Assembly: GCF_002591975.1 (NCBI RefSeq)
Contig: NZ_NVQE01000004.1
Span: forward strand, 1 to 64,000
DNA length: 64,000 nucleotides
Direction: 5' to 3'
Origin: Mycobacterium neglectum
Lineage (GTDB): Bacteria; Actinomycetota; Actinomycetes; Mycobacteriales; Mycobacteriaceae
In this document: positions 1 to 7,892 of the stretch, piece by piece
How the letters are laid out: the number at the start of each line of letters is the position of its first letter
Position numbering within the stretch: position 1 is the stretch's first letter
Notes under the pieces: generated by a model
Database searches by the model: none
Seen by the model: only the letters and a program-made list of their open reading frames with translations
What the model was told of the DNA's origin: nothing
Position numbers and translations under genes: made by a program

Positions 1-1
1 C

Positions 2-94
2 GGCGCGGTGTTCCACAAAGGCAAGCTACTCGAACGGCCCGTTGGCATCACACCCGCCGAGAGCGACGAATCAACCGAAACCGAGGTCGCCTGA
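2..94 (+). CDS. 3' end of an unidentified protein, cut by the window edge
   Basis: An open frame runs from the left edge to a TGA at 92-94 and encodes about 30 hydrophilic C-terminal residues with an acidic tail rich in Glu, Ser and Thr. It is not part of the Rv1264-Rv1265 region I remember from M. tuberculosis. It runs convergently into the broken 3' end of the cyclase gene and overlaps it, so it may belong to a mobile element or a rearrangement that truncated the cyclase. No family can be assigned from this fragment. Confidence 0.4.
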   Translation, partial: GAVFHKGKLLERPVGITPAESDESTETEVA

Positions 95-1144
95 AACAAC
101 CTCATCCACAGGTCTTGACAATATCTCACGGGCGGCACCAGTCACTCGACTGGCCAGATTCACGGGCCTGCCGAACCAGTCACCGGCCCGGCTGACCGCC
201 ATCCCGGTCGCCATACCCGCGCGGACGCGCGGGATCTCGTCGTCACCCTCCGTCGCGTCGACCAACCTCATCACAGCGTCGAGCAGCAGCACCGGATCGG
301 GACTGACCAGCATGACTTCGTCGCCAATGGTCTTGATGAAACGCACAGGCGGGACCGCGACCTCGTGCGCGAGGTCGGTCAGACGGTGGGCGAGTCCTTC
401 CAGTTCTTCTGGCGGCACCACTTCGCCGAGGCTCGTGAACCCGACGAGGTCGGCGAAGGCGATGCTCACCAGGCGCGCGCCCGGAAGCCGTTGGCCCTCG
501 GCCAGTTCAGATGCGCTGATAGCCTCGGTTTCCAGCAGATGTCGCAGCTGTAGTCGTAACATCTCCTGGATCATGGGACCGAGCAGTGGGGCTGCTTTCC
601 CGACGAGCAGTTCCGAATTTCTCGCGATGGTCAACTCACTCGCGTTCGGATCGAGGATCGAAGCCAGCCCGGCGTAACGCATCACTTCGGCCGCTCGCGA
701 CAGGCCATCGGACAGGAGCCGGGTGATCTGTACGAGCTGATCGGGTTCGATTCCGAGTTCGATGAAGTGTTGCCCATAGGCCGCGGCTTCGGCGTCCGCT
801 CGCGAGTGCACGGCGGCATCGGGATCGTCCACGGTCGGCAGGCCGATCGCGCGTTGCAAGCGCTGGAGCAACTCCAGGTCGATGCCGGTCTTCTCGCAGG
901 TCTCGCGGGCCGACACGTAGGTCCCGTCCTCACCCAGAACTCGGCGAGCGGCGAGCAACATCGGCATGAACGACGCCCGGATCTGGTCGACGGTGAAGTC
1001 TTCGCCCAACAGCCACTCGATGAGTTCAGCGCGCTCGGTCCTGGCCTTGCCGTCGAGACCGTCGAGCAGCCCGGACGCCTCGATGTCGAAGTCTTCGGCC
1101 ACCGCGTCAACGTATACCGCCCAAGCGTGCGATATTCGGCCCAT
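71..1144 (-). CDS. Class III adenylate cyclase, Rv1264-like, truncated at the C-terminus
   Basis: This 357-residue protein resembles the pH-sensing adenylate cyclase Rv1264, which makes cAMP from ATP. It has an N-terminal regulatory half (about residues 20-210) and a C-terminal cyclase homology domain. All six canonical catalytic residues are visible: metal Asp232 (FADLVGFT) and Asp275, substrate-specifying Lys271 (FIKTIGDE) and Asp322 (GDWFG), and transition-state Asn329 and Arg333 (VNLASR). Similarity stops about five residues after Arg333. The last roughly 20 residues are unrelated, and the final part of the cyclase fold (about 60 residues in Rv1264) is missing. No other frame restores it. 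The start at 1144 shares the palindrome CATG with the divergent glycosylase start. The protein is probably inactive. Confidence 0.8.
   Translation of the reverse strand: MGRISHAWAVYVDAVAEDFDIEASGLLDGLDGKARTERAELIEWLLGEDFTVDQIRASFMPMLLAARRVLGEDGTYVSARETCEKTGIDLELLQRLQRAIGLPTVDDPDAAVHSRADAEAAAYGQHFIELGIEPDQLVQITRLLSDGLSRAAEVMRYAGLASILDPNASELTIARNSELLVGKAAPLLGPMIQEMLRLQLRHLLETEAISASELAEGQRLPGARLVSIAFADLVGFTSLGEVVPPEELEGLAHRLTDLAHEVAVPPVRFIKTIGDEVMLVSPDPVLLLDAVMRLVDATEGDDEIPRVRAGMATGMAVSRAGDWFGRPVNLASRVTGAAREILSRPVDEVVSGDLGFG
1131..1136 (+). promoter_or_regulatory. Possible -10 box for a leaderless glycosylase transcript
   Basis: GATATT ends 6 nt before the ATG at 1143, the spacing seen for leaderless mycobacterial transcripts, and no Shine-Dalgarno sequence precedes that ATG. 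The first base departs from TAnnnT, so support is moderate. Confidence 0.35.
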
Positions 1145-1658
1145 GACCGCGCCAGAAGTGCATGGGCTTCTGCCGATCGTCGGCGACGGGGCGCACACCT
1201 TGATCCTCGGCAACATGCTCAGCGTGCGCTCTGTTCAGTCCCAGCAGTACTACGGCAATCCCCGCAACGCGTTCTGGCGGATCACCGGTGAGCTCTTCGG
1301 GTTCGCCGCCGACGATCCGTACCACGACCGGACGGCGGCGCTTGTCGCCAACGGCATCGCGGTGTGGGACGTACTGAAATCATGTCGGCGCGCAGGCAGT
1401 CTGGATTCGGCGGTAGAGCCGGACAGCATGGTGGGAAACGACTTTGATGAGCTGTTCATCGCACAGCCGGGCATCACGCGGGTCCTATTCAACGGTGCGG
1501 CCGCGGAGAAGAACTTCAACCGTCTCGTCCGTGTCGCTCCGGCCGCTCCGGATGTGCACTATCGGCGGCTTCCGTCGACGAGTCCCGCCCAGACGATGCG
1601 TTACGAGGAGAAGTTGACCGCCTGGCGCGAGGCGCTCGAACGTCGCGAGCGTGCGTAA
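1143..1658 (+). CDS. DNA-deoxyinosine (hypoxanthine) glycosylase, UDG superfamily
   Basis: This 171-residue protein fits the family 6 (HDG-type) branch of the uracil-DNA glycosylase superfamily, which removes hypoxanthine from DNA containing deaminated adenine. Visible features are the N-terminal [11 protein letters not shown] segment at the place of motif 1, the downstream [11 protein letters not shown] block typical of the family, and a C-terminal LPSTSPAQ motif. The usual motif 1 begins GSxPS; here it is GNMLS, a small departure. The ATG at 1143 is chosen because homology begins just after it and it overlaps the cyclase start codon. The gene is not part of the M. tuberculosis neighbourhood as I recall it, so it is probably an accessory insertion. 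Confidence 0.8.
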   Translation: MTAPEVHGLLPIVGDGAHTLILGNMLSVRSVQSQQYYGNPRNAFWRITGELFGFAADDPYHDRTAALVANGIAVWDVLKSCRRAGSLDSAVEPDSMVGNDFDELFIAQPGITRVLFNGAAAEKNFNRLVRVAPAAPDVHYRRLPSTSPAQTMRYEEKLTAWREALERRERA

Positions 1659-1675
1659 AGTCGCGATAGTTCTAG

Positions 1676-1696
1676 GCGTGTCGTCCGCAGACACGC
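1676..1696. terminator. Hairpin between convergent genes
   Basis: A perfect 7-bp stem, GCGTGTC and GACACGC, closes a 7-nt loop midway between the convergent glycosylase and amidase genes. There is no U tract, as is common in actinobacteria, so it could end transcription from both sides. Confidence 0.45.
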
Positions 1697-1719
1697 ACGG
1701 TCGCGGAGAATTGAGGGCG

Positions 1720-3096
1720 CTAGGACACCGCCGGGCGGCGATCCGCCCACGGTCGCGCCTTCTCGATCTGGGCACTCAGTGACAGCAGTGTCGCCTCGTC
1801 AAACGGCCGCCCCACCAACTGGATCGCTGTCGGCACGCCGTTGCCGTCAAGGCCCCATGGCACGACGGCGGCCGGCTGACCCGTCGCATTGAACACCGCC
1901 TGGAACGGCACCCGGGCGGCGACCAACGTCAGCGTCGACACTGCGCCGCGCCGCTGATAGGCGCCGATCCGCGACGGTCCCAACGCAGTGCCCGGAGTGA
2001 GGACGACGTCCACATCGTCGTAGATCGACTGAACGCGTTCGGCGAGTTCACGCTCTGCCGCCCTGATCCGAATCATTCGCTCATCGGAGACCAAGCCACC
2101 GATCCGGGCGAACTCCCGGGTACGCGCTTCCAGTCGCTCCGGGTGAGGCAAAGTCTGCACGTCGTCGTACGCCCCACGGAAGTACCGCGACAATGCATGG
2201 GCTATCGCCGTCGATGGATAGTCGGGATCCCGCAGCACAACCTGATGCCCGAGATCCCGCAGCAGCGCTGCCGACTCCTCCACTGCCGCGCGCTGCTGGG
2301 CACCCACCCGCGTCACCACTCCCAACGGGACCTTCGTGCTGACCGCAATCCGAAGCATGCCAGGCTCTTTCGCCGCAGCGGCGACGAAACCTGACTCGTC
2401 ACTCGTCACATCGAGAAACAGTGCGGCGTCTTCGACCGTTCGCGCGATCGGGCCGTTGACGGTCAGGCCGTTCCAGGCGTCGTCATGGGGCGCCAGCGGT
2501 ACCCGATCTCGCTGCGGCTTGATCCCGAACAGCCCGCACCACGTCGACGGGATCCTGATCGACCCCATGCCGTCGGACCCCAACGCCATCGACGCGAGAC
2601 CCGCGGCAACGGACGCGGCGCTGCCGGCGCTGCTGCCGCCGGGCGTGTAGTCGGTATTCCACGGATTTCTCGTAGCACCGAACGCGACCGTTTCTGCGAA
2701 CGACCACAACGTCATCTCGGGAACCGCGGTCTTGCCGACGAAGACGGCACCCGCCTCGCGGAGTCGCGCGATCACCTCGGCGTCGGCGGTGCGAGCGGGG
2801 CCGTGGGCCGCAGTCCCATACGTCGTGGTCTCACCAGCGATGTCAACGTCGTCCTTGATGGCGATCGGCACACCGAGCAGCGGCACCCGCTCACCCGCGT
2901 CCAGGCGGGCCTGGGCGGCCACCGCCTGCTCCCGAGCGCTGTCGGCGAGGACGACGCGGTAGGACCGGAGTTCGGGATCGAGGCGGGCGATGCGATTCAG
3001 ATACACATCGAGTAGCGCAGGCGCGGTGATGGTGCCGTCCGCCAGCATGCGGGCCTGCTGCGCGGCGCCGGCGAAGGCGAGTTCACGATCGTCCAT
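1720..3096 (-). CDS. amiB2: Amidase-signature family hydrolase
   Basis: This 458-residue amidase-signature enzyme corresponds to M. tuberculosis AmiB2 (Rv1263, 462 residues) by position and size. The Ser-cisSer-Lys triad is visible: Lys81 in IAIKDDVD, cis-Ser155 in TPGGSSAGS, and the nucleophile Ser179 in SDGMGSIRIP. The Ser155-Ser179 spacing of 24 matches the family. The nucleophile loop reads SDGMGS where SDGGGS is usual. A GGAGG ribosome binding site sits about 7 nt before the ATG. It probably hydrolyses carboxylic acid amides; the natural substrate cannot be read from sequence. The adjacent HIT gene is divergent. Confidence 0.9.
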   Translation of the reverse strand: MDDRELAFAGAAQQARMLADGTITAPALLDVYLNRIARLDPELRSYRVVLADSAREQAVAAQARLDAGERVPLLGVPIAIKDDVDIAGETTTYGTAAHGPARTADAEVIARLREAGAVFVGKTAVPEMTLWSFAETVAFGATRNPWNTDYTPGGSSAGSAASVAAGLASMALGSDGMGSIRIPSTWCGLFGIKPQRDRVPLAPHDDAWNGLTVNGPIARTVEDAALFLDVTSDESGFVAAAAKEPGMLRIAVSTKVPLGVVTRVGAQQRAAVEESAALLRDLGHQVVLRDPDYPSTAIAHALSRYFRGAYDDVQTLPHPERLEARTREFARIGGLVSDERMIRIRAAERELAERVQSIYDDVDVVLTPGTALGPSRIGAYQRRGAVSTLTLVAARVPFQAVFNATGQPAAVVPWGLDGNGVPTAIQLVGRPFDEATLLSLSAQIEKARPWADRRPAVS

Positions 3097-3149
3097 GTCA
3101 TACCTCCGTCTCGCCGCGCACCCGGCGACTGCGGGCGTGTCGATCAGGC

Positions 3150-3155
3150 TAACGT
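3150..3155 (+). promoter_or_regulatory. -10 box of a leaderless promoter for the HIT gene
   Basis: TAACGT ends 6 nt before the ATG at 3162 and no Shine-Dalgarno sequence is present, which fits a leaderless mycobacterial transcript. Confidence 0.5.
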
Positions 3156-3161
3156 GGCCGA

Positions 3162-3599
3162 ATGGCCTGTGTGTTCTGCGCTGTCGTCGCCGGCGAATCT
3201 CCTGCCATCAAGATCCATGAGGAGGACGACTATCTGGCACTGCTGGACATTCGCCCCTTCACCCGGGGCCACACACTGGTCATCCCCAAGCGGCACACCG
3301 TCGACCTGACCGATACGCCGCCGGAGACGGTCGCCGCGATGGTGACCATTGGGCAGCGGATCGCGCGCGCGGCGCGGCAGTCCGGCCTACACGCCGACGG
3401 CAACAACATCGTCATCAACGACGGCAAGGCCGCCTTCCAGAGCGTGTTCCACATCCACCTGCATGTCCTGCCCAGGCAGAGCGGCGACAAGCTGTCCTTC
3501 GCGAAAGGCATGCTGCTACGGCGCGACCCGGACCGGGAGGAATCCGGACGCCTCCTACGGGAAGCGCTTGCCAAACTCGACTCCGCCGAGAGGGATTGA
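3162..3599 (+). CDS. HIT family nucleotide hydrolase/transferase
   Basis: This 145-residue histidine-triad protein is equivalent to Rv1262c. The catalytic HxHxH motif is His97, His99 and His101 in SVFHIHLHVLP. An N-terminal CVFC pair (Cys3, Cys6) is typical of the zinc-containing Hint branch. HIT enzymes cleave nucleoside phosphoramidates or dinucleotide polyphosphates in the cytosol. The stop lies 3 nt before the Ddn-type gene, so the two probably form an operon driven by the leaderless promoter just upstream. Confidence 0.92.
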   Translation: MACVFCAVVAGESPAIKIHEEDDYLALLDIRPFTRGHTLVIPKRHTVDLTDTPPETVAAMVTIGQRIARAARQSGLHADGNNIVINDGKAAFQSVFHIHLHVLPRQSGDKLSFAKGMLLRRDPDREESGRLLREALAKLDSAERD

Positions 3600-3602
3600 C
3601 CC

Positions 3603-4046
3603 ATGGCTTCACGCATGCAGCGCGCGGCGCTGAAGATGCTGAGCGTCCACGACAAGATCTACCAGGCCAGTAACGGCTGGATCGGTCACCGCCTGCCCTT
3701 TGCTCCGCCGAACCTGTTGCTGCGCTCGGTCGGAGCGAAAACGGGTGCGGCAAGAACGAACTCGCTGACCTACGCCAAGGACGGCGAGTCCTATCTGATC
3801 GTCGCGTCCAACGCGGGCGCGAAACGGTATCCGGCCTGGTATCACAATCTGAAGGCGCAACCAGAGGTCGAGATCAACGTGGGACCCAAGCGGTTTCCGG
3901 TCACAGCGCGGATCGTGGGACCAGAAGATGCCGACTACGCCAGACTCTTCCGGATCGCCGACGAGAACAACAGCGGCCGCTACACGGCCTATCAGAAGAA
4001 GACGACGCGGCCGATCACCGTCATCGCGCTCACGCCGAAAGCCTGA
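3603..4046 (+). CDS. F420-dependent Ddn-type nitroreductase family protein
   Basis: This 147-residue protein belongs to the deazaflavin-dependent nitroreductase (Ddn/AOC) family and matches Rv1261c in position. The split-barrel core is seen in the blocks LLLRSVGAKTGAAR, DGESYLIVASNAG and YPAWYHNLKAQPEVEI, the usual F420-binding signatures. Members use reduced F420 to reduce quinones or nitro compounds, often at the membrane. It is the second gene after the HIT gene and its stop abuts that of the convergent LLM gene with no gap. A second F420-type enzyme next door suggests a local redox theme. Confidence 0.9.
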   Translation: MASRMQRAALKMLSVHDKIYQASNGWIGHRLPFAPPNLLLRSVGAKTGAARTNSLTYAKDGESYLIVASNAGAKRYPAWYHNLKAQPEVEINVGPKRFPVTARIVGPEDADYARLFRIADENNSGRYTAYQKKTTRPITVIALTPKA

Positions 4047-5084
4047 CTAGAACAGCTCCTTGGACAGCAGCTCCAGCGTCTTGTCCCGCGCAGGGGCGGT
4101 CGCGGGGTCGGTTCCGCGGCGTGCTGACGCGGCCGGGTTGACCATGACCTCGTCGACATCGAACTCCTCGGCCAGTGCACGCATCTGCTCGGCCGCCTCC
4201 GTCGGTGATCCGACCACGGTACGACTCAGGACGGCTTCGGCGATGTGCTGTGCCTGCGGGCTGATCACCGCGGACTGGGCATCCTCGACGAGGTCGAGGG
4301 CACCAAGCGGCTGACCGGTCCGAAGGCGCGCCATCATCTGCAGGTTGGGCAGCGCCAGAGCTATTGCCTCGTCATGCGTTTCAGCCACCACCGCGTTGAC
4401 GGTGAGGAACGTCAGCGGTTCTGGCGCCAGCTCGCTGGGCCGGAATTCCGACCGGTAAACGGCCAGCGCCTCGGCTGTGCCCTGGCCCGAGAAGTGGTGC
4501 GCGAACACATACGGCAGACCCTTCGCGGCGGCCAGGTGCGCCGAGTACATCGACGATCCCAGGAGCCAGAGCTTCGGCTCCGTCACCGCGGCCGGCGTCG
4601 CCTTGAGGACATAGTGCTGGTTCGGGATCGGCACCCGGACACCGCGCGCACCCATCAGGGCGACGACATCATCGAGATACTCCGGAAACGCCTCGATGTC
4701 CCGATCGTCACGTCCGGCGGCACCGCGCAGTGCCATCGACGTGACCGGGTCGGAACCCGGCGCCCGGCCGATGCCGAGGTCGATACGTCCCGGGTGCGCG
4801 GCCTCCAAGAGCGCGAACTGCTCGGCGACGGCCAGCGGCGCATGATTGGGCAACATGACGCCACCTGAGCCGAGCCGCAGCCGGGTGGTGTGCGCGGCCA
4901 GATGGGCGATGACCACCGGGGGGCTGGTCGCCGCGACCGACGGCATGTTGTGGTGCTCGGCGATCCAGTAGCGGGTGTAACCGAGCCGGTCAGCGGTCTG
5001 CGCCAGGTGGGTCGATGCCGCGAGGGCATCCGACGTGGACTGGTCGGTGCGCACCGGGACGAGGTCTAGAACGGAAAGCTGCAT
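4047..5084 (-). CDS. LLM class flavin- or F420-dependent oxidoreductase
   Basis: This 345-residue TIM-barrel protein belongs to the bacterial luciferase-like monooxygenase superfamily, in the MsnO8-type branch that begins MQLSVLDLVPV. Visible signatures include YWIAEHHNMPSVAATSPPV, the RLGSGGVMLPNHAPL strand and GRIDLGIGRAPG. The ATG at 5084 is preferred over an upstream one that would run inside the flavoprotein gene. It lies 7 nt after that gene's stop, so the two are an operon under the TetR-type operator at 6369-6386. The substrate is unknown, and the cofactor could be FMN or F420. Confidence 0.87.
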   Translation of the reverse strand: MQLSVLDLVPVRTDQSTSDALAASTHLAQTADRLGYTRYWIAEHHNMPSVAATSPPVVIAHLAAHTTRLRLGSGGVMLPNHAPLAVAEQFALLEAAHPGRIDLGIGRAPGSDPVTSMALRGAAGRDDRDIEAFPEYLDDVVALMGARGVRVPIPNQHYVLKATPAAVTEPKLWLLGSSMYSAHLAAAKGLPYVFAHHFSGQGTAEALAVYRSEFRPSELAPEPLTFLTVNAVVAETHDEAIALALPNLQMMARLRTGQPLGALDLVEDAQSAVISPQAQHIAEAVLSRTVVGSPTEAAEQMRALAEEFDVDEVMVNPAASARRGTDPATAPARDKTLELLSKELF

Positions 5085-5091
5085 TGCACCA

Positions 5092-6348
5092 TCAACGCTG
5101 CGTGGCGCCGGCACGTTCCCGGACAAGCGCATCCGGGTCCGGTTGATTCCCCAGTAGCCGCTGAATGGGCCGTAGTGCCCGCTCGACACTCATGAACCGC
5201 ATCGCCAACTCGCGGGCCCAAGCCAGGGTTCGGCTGCGGCGAAACATCACCTTCGCCAACTGGCGCGAATTGTCCTGGGCCGCCTCCACGCGTGGACGTT
5301 GACCTTGTTCGAAGGCTCGCAGCAGACGGGAAAGACCCGCCCGGTCCGCATGACGCAACATGCGGGCGAGCACCCACGCTGACTCCATCGCCATGCCCGC
5401 ACCCACACCCGCGGTGGGCAGGAAACCCGCGGCCGCATCACCCAGCAACACGGTGTGCCCGGTTGTCCATGCCGGCGCGCGGCAATCGGTGAGCGACCAG
5501 TAGTACGGGTTTGCGTCTTCCGCCACCGCCGTCAGTGCGCCGGCGATCCGCGGGTTGATCGTCGCGAGCCTTGCGCGGATCCGCTCGGTGAACGGACCGG
5601 GCCCCGCAATAGTGTCGGCCCGTGGGCCGCCGAGAAATATGCCCAAGGCCCCGGCGACGGGATACATCCCGATGAAAAATCCGTCGCCCCAGACCTCTTC
5701 GCCCAGATCGGTTTCGACTTCGGCATGTTCCGCGTCTTTCGACCGGGCCCACACCACCCAGCCACCCCACTTGGTGTCGGTGATCCCCGCGGGCCGGTAT
5801 GCCGGCACCAATTCACGGGTCGTGGAATGCATTCCGTCGGCAATGACGATGAGATCGAAGTCGAGTCGTTGTGCCACATCGGCAGTCGCGACGCGCGCCT
5901 CCACGCCGCGTGGAGTTTCTCGTATCTCGGTGACCGTCGAGTCGAACGCGACGGGACATCCGTCCGCCGAGAGTACGTCGAGCAGTTCGCCGCGTGCGAT
6001 GCCGCGGTAATCCCCGAAGCTGGCCATGATTTCTGCCATCGAATCCTCGCGCAGCAGACGGCCCGTGTGACCGTGCACGGCGTAACGCTGCAGTGCCACG
6101 CTGGACGCGCGGTATCGGTCCCCGACGGCGAGGTCTTCGATCGCCGCGTCGACCATCGGCATCAGGGCGAGCATGTAACCGGCGGCGGAGGCGTCGCCGG
6201 TCCGCTCGATGACCACCGGGTGACGCCCGCCCCGGCGCAGCAGTTGCGCAGCCGTGACACCGGCGATGCCCGCCCCGACGACCAACACCTTCAGATCGTC
6301 AGCCTTGGCCTGCTCATATTGCTTTTCGACGGTTGCCGGAATGAACAT
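5092..6348 (-). CDS. FAD-dependent monooxygenase, Rv1260-like
   Basis: This 418-residue group A (PHBH-type) flavoprotein has an N-terminal dinucleotide fold VLVVGAGIAGVTAAQLL at about residues 19-35 and the second FAD motif LLGDAAAGFLPTAGVGAGMA in the C-terminal half. Enzymes of this class hydroxylate aromatic or other small substrates with NAD(P)H. The ATG at 6348 is chosen because a TAGATT -10 box ends 7 nt before it and the divergent regulator's operator would otherwise fall inside the coding region. It is the first gene of an operon with the LLM oxidoreductase and is divergent from the TetR regulator. Confidence 0.88.
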   Translation of the reverse strand: MFIPATVEKQYEQAKADDLKVLVVGAGIAGVTAAQLLRRGGRHPVVIERTGDASAAGYMLALMPMVDAAIEDLAVGDRYRASSVALQRYAVHGHTGRLLREDSMAEIMASFGDYRGIARGELLDVLSADGCPVAFDSTVTEIRETPRGVEARVATADVAQRLDFDLIVIADGMHSTTRELVPAYRPAGITDTKWGGWVVWARSKDAEHAEVETDLGEEVWGDGFFIGMYPVAGALGIFLGGPRADTIAGPGPFTERIRARLATINPRIAGALTAVAEDANPYYWSLTDCRAPAWTTGHTVLLGDAAAGFLPTAGVGAGMAMESAWVLARMLRHADRAGLSRLLRAFEQGQRPRVEAAQDNSRQLAKVMFRRSRTLAWARELAMRFMSVERALRPIQRLLGNQPDPDALVRERAGATQR

Positions 6349-6355
6349 ATCCGCC

Positions 6356-6361
6356 AATCTA
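6356..6361 (-). promoter_or_regulatory. -10 box of a leaderless promoter for the flavoprotein operon
   Basis: On the minus strand TAGATT ends 7 nt before the ATG at 6348. The operator at 6369-6386 covers where the -35 region would be. Confidence 0.5.
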
Positions 6362-6368
6362 CCATTCT

Positions 6369-6386
6369 GTGAACTAGGTGGTCCAC
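6369..6386. promoter_or_regulatory. Candidate TetR operator between divergent promoters
   Basis: An imperfect palindrome has half-sites GTGAACTAG and GTGGTCCAC, with six of nine positions symmetric. It sits between the -10 boxes of the flavoprotein operon and the TetR gene, overlapping the -35 regions of both, so one regulator dimer could repress both directions. Confidence 0.45.
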
Positions 6387-6390
6387 TTGC

Positions 6391-6396
6391 TAACAT
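6391..6396 (+). promoter_or_regulatory. -10 box of a leaderless promoter for the TetR gene
   Basis: TAACAT ends 6 nt before the GTG at 6403, supporting that GTG as a leaderless start in preference to the ATG at 6427. Confidence 0.5.
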
Positions 6397-6402
6397 GGTC
6401 GC

Positions 6403-7020
6403 GTGAACACGGGTCGGCTCCGGCGAATGGACCTTGATAGGAGACGTCGGCTCGTCGAGATCGCAGCGGCCGAATTCGCGTCTGAAGGCTACGGAAACGC
6501 CTCTCTCAACCGCATCATCGACGGCTGCGGCATGAGCAAGAGCTCGTTCTACTACGTCCTGAACTCCAAGGCCGACCTTTTCGAATTCGTGGTTCGCGAA
6601 CTGTTGGATAGTGCCGCCGGGACGATCTCAATTCCGAAGCCGGAGGAATTCGCGGGGTGCATGTTCTGGCCACGGCTCGAGCGGTTCTTCGCCGATCTCG
6701 TCGTCGCCTCACAAACCCACGAGTGGTTCCTCACCCTGGGCCGGATGTTTTACAGCCAGTCGCCGTCGACGGAGCAGGGCACCGTGAGCGACACCCTGGC
6801 CGCGGTGCGCGCCTGGGTCGAAGAACTCCTGCTGGTGGGTCGGGCGTCGGGAGCGGTGCGGGACGACCTGCCAGAGGCGTTGCAGGTTCCCCTGGCCTTG
6901 GGGGTGATCCAGGTGTTCGACGAGTGGACGGTGGCCCACTACGACGAGATTCCGCCCGCCGAGCACGGTTCGCTTGCCGACGCCCAATTCGCAGCTATTC
7001 GACGGCTGCTAGAGCCTTAG
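6403..7020 (+). CDS. TetR family regulator
   Basis: This 205-residue regulator has an N-terminal TetR helix-turn-helix (about residues 14-60), with [19 protein letters not shown] as the recognition unit, and a divergent helical ligand-binding domain. The GTG at 6403 is favoured because a TAACAT -10 box lies 6 nt upstream. Its position divergent from the flavoprotein/LLM operon, with a shared palindrome between them, suggests it represses that operon and itself. The 3' end overlaps the convergent udgB by 26 nt. The inducer is unknown. Confidence 0.9.
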   Translation: MNTGRLRRMDLDRRRRLVEIAAAEFASEGYGNASLNRIIDGCGMSKSSFYYVLNSKADLFEFVVRELLDSAAGTISIPKPEEFAGCMFWPRLERFFADLVVASQTHEWFLTLGRMFYSQSPSTEQGTVSDTLAAVRAWVEELLLVGRASGAVRDDLPEALQVPLALGVIQVFDEWTVAHYDEIPPAEHGSLADAQFAAIRRLLEP

Positions 7021-7834
7021 CCTGCTCGAACACATCGTCGAGCATCTGCGGAGTAAGCCTCCCGGTGAACGTGTTCTGCTGGCTGGGGTGGAAGCAGCCG
7101 ACGAGCGTGACCTCGCCGAGGTCGGCCAGCGCACCGTGCCCGAACTTCGGTGCCGGCGATCCGACGGCCCCGCCGGCGTTGCGCACCATGTCGAGCGCCG
7201 CCCGCCACCCGAACCCGCCGAGCGCGATGATCACCCGCACGGACGAATGCGTAAGTCGCCACTCAGCATCGAGCCACGGCGCGCACGCGGCCCGCTCCGC
7301 CGGGGTCGGCGCGTTGGCAGGCGGCGCGCAGCGCACAGCGGCGAGCACACGAGTGTCGTTGAGCGCCAACCCGTCCGCGGCGTCGACACAGAGCGCCTGG
7401 TTCGCCAGCCCTGCGCGATGTAGCCCGGCGAAGAGGAAGTCCCCGGAGCGATCGCCGGTGAAGACCCTGCCGGTGCGATTACCCCCGTGCGCCGCAGGCG
7501 CAAGTCCCACGATCATCACCGTCGGTCGCTGTGAACCCCACCCGGGGATCGGGCGTCCCCAATACGGCTGGTCTGCGTAGGACTTGCGCTTGACGACGGC
7601 GACGTCTTCACGCCACTGCACCAGCCGGGGACAAGCTCGGCACACCGACACTTCGGCCTCCAGCTGTTCGAGCGCCGTCACCGCACGGGCCAGCCGTCTC
7701 ACCTGCGTCGGCGTTGCCGCGACAACGGTCGAGGACGTGGCCACGTCACCGGGCCACCCGACACCCGGCGGTACCGGCGAGTCGAACAGTGCTCCGGTAC
7801 GCGGATGGGCCAGCTTCACATGAACACTGTGCAT
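6995..7834 (-). CDS. udgB: Family 5 uracil-DNA glycosylase UdgB
   Basis: This 279-residue protein is equivalent to Rv1259. Motif A reads [14 protein letters not shown] at about residues 110-123, diagnostic of family 5 enzymes that excise uracil, ethenocytosine and hypoxanthine. Four cysteines, Cys65, Cys68, Cys169 and Cys184, have the spacing expected for the family's iron-sulfur cluster. [10 protein letters not shown] block near the C-terminus is the second active-site motif. The ATG at 7834 fits known homologues better than the upstream one, which would overlap the divergent tap promoter region. A second UDG-superfamily enzyme lies 6 kb away at 1143-1658. Confidence 0.93.
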   Translation of the reverse strand: MHSVHVKLAHPRTGALFDSPVPPGVGWPGDVATSSTVVAATPTQVRRLARAVTALEQLEAEVSVCRACPRLVQWREDVAVVKRKSYADQPYWGRPIPGWGSQRPTVMIVGLAPAAHGGNRTGRVFTGDRSGDFLFAGLHRAGLANQALCVDAADGLALNDTRVLAAVRCAPPANAPTPAERAACAPWLDAEWRLTHSSVRVIIALGGFGWRAALDMVRNAGGAVGSPAPKFGHGALADLGEVTLVGCFHPSQQNTFTGRLTPQMLDDVFEQAKALAAVE

Positions 7835-7873
7835 GCGGGGCAATATGGCGTGCCGAGCGGCCCCCACCGCTGC

Positions 7874-7879
7874 TAGATT
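7874..7879 (+). promoter_or_regulatory. Candidate -10 box for tap
   Basis: TAGATT lies 13 nt before the tap ATG, which would give a very short 5' leader. No clear -35 is visible. In M. tuberculosis tap belongs to the WhiB7 regulon, but I could not identify a convincing WhiB7 AT-rich element here. Confidence 0.35.
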
Positions 7880-7892
7880 CCTCGGGATCACC

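Noticed and set aside
7835..7892. WhiB7-type promoter for tap
   Set aside because: A TAGATT -10 is present, but no AT-rich block with a matching -35 could be seen, so WhiB7 control is not claimed from sequence.
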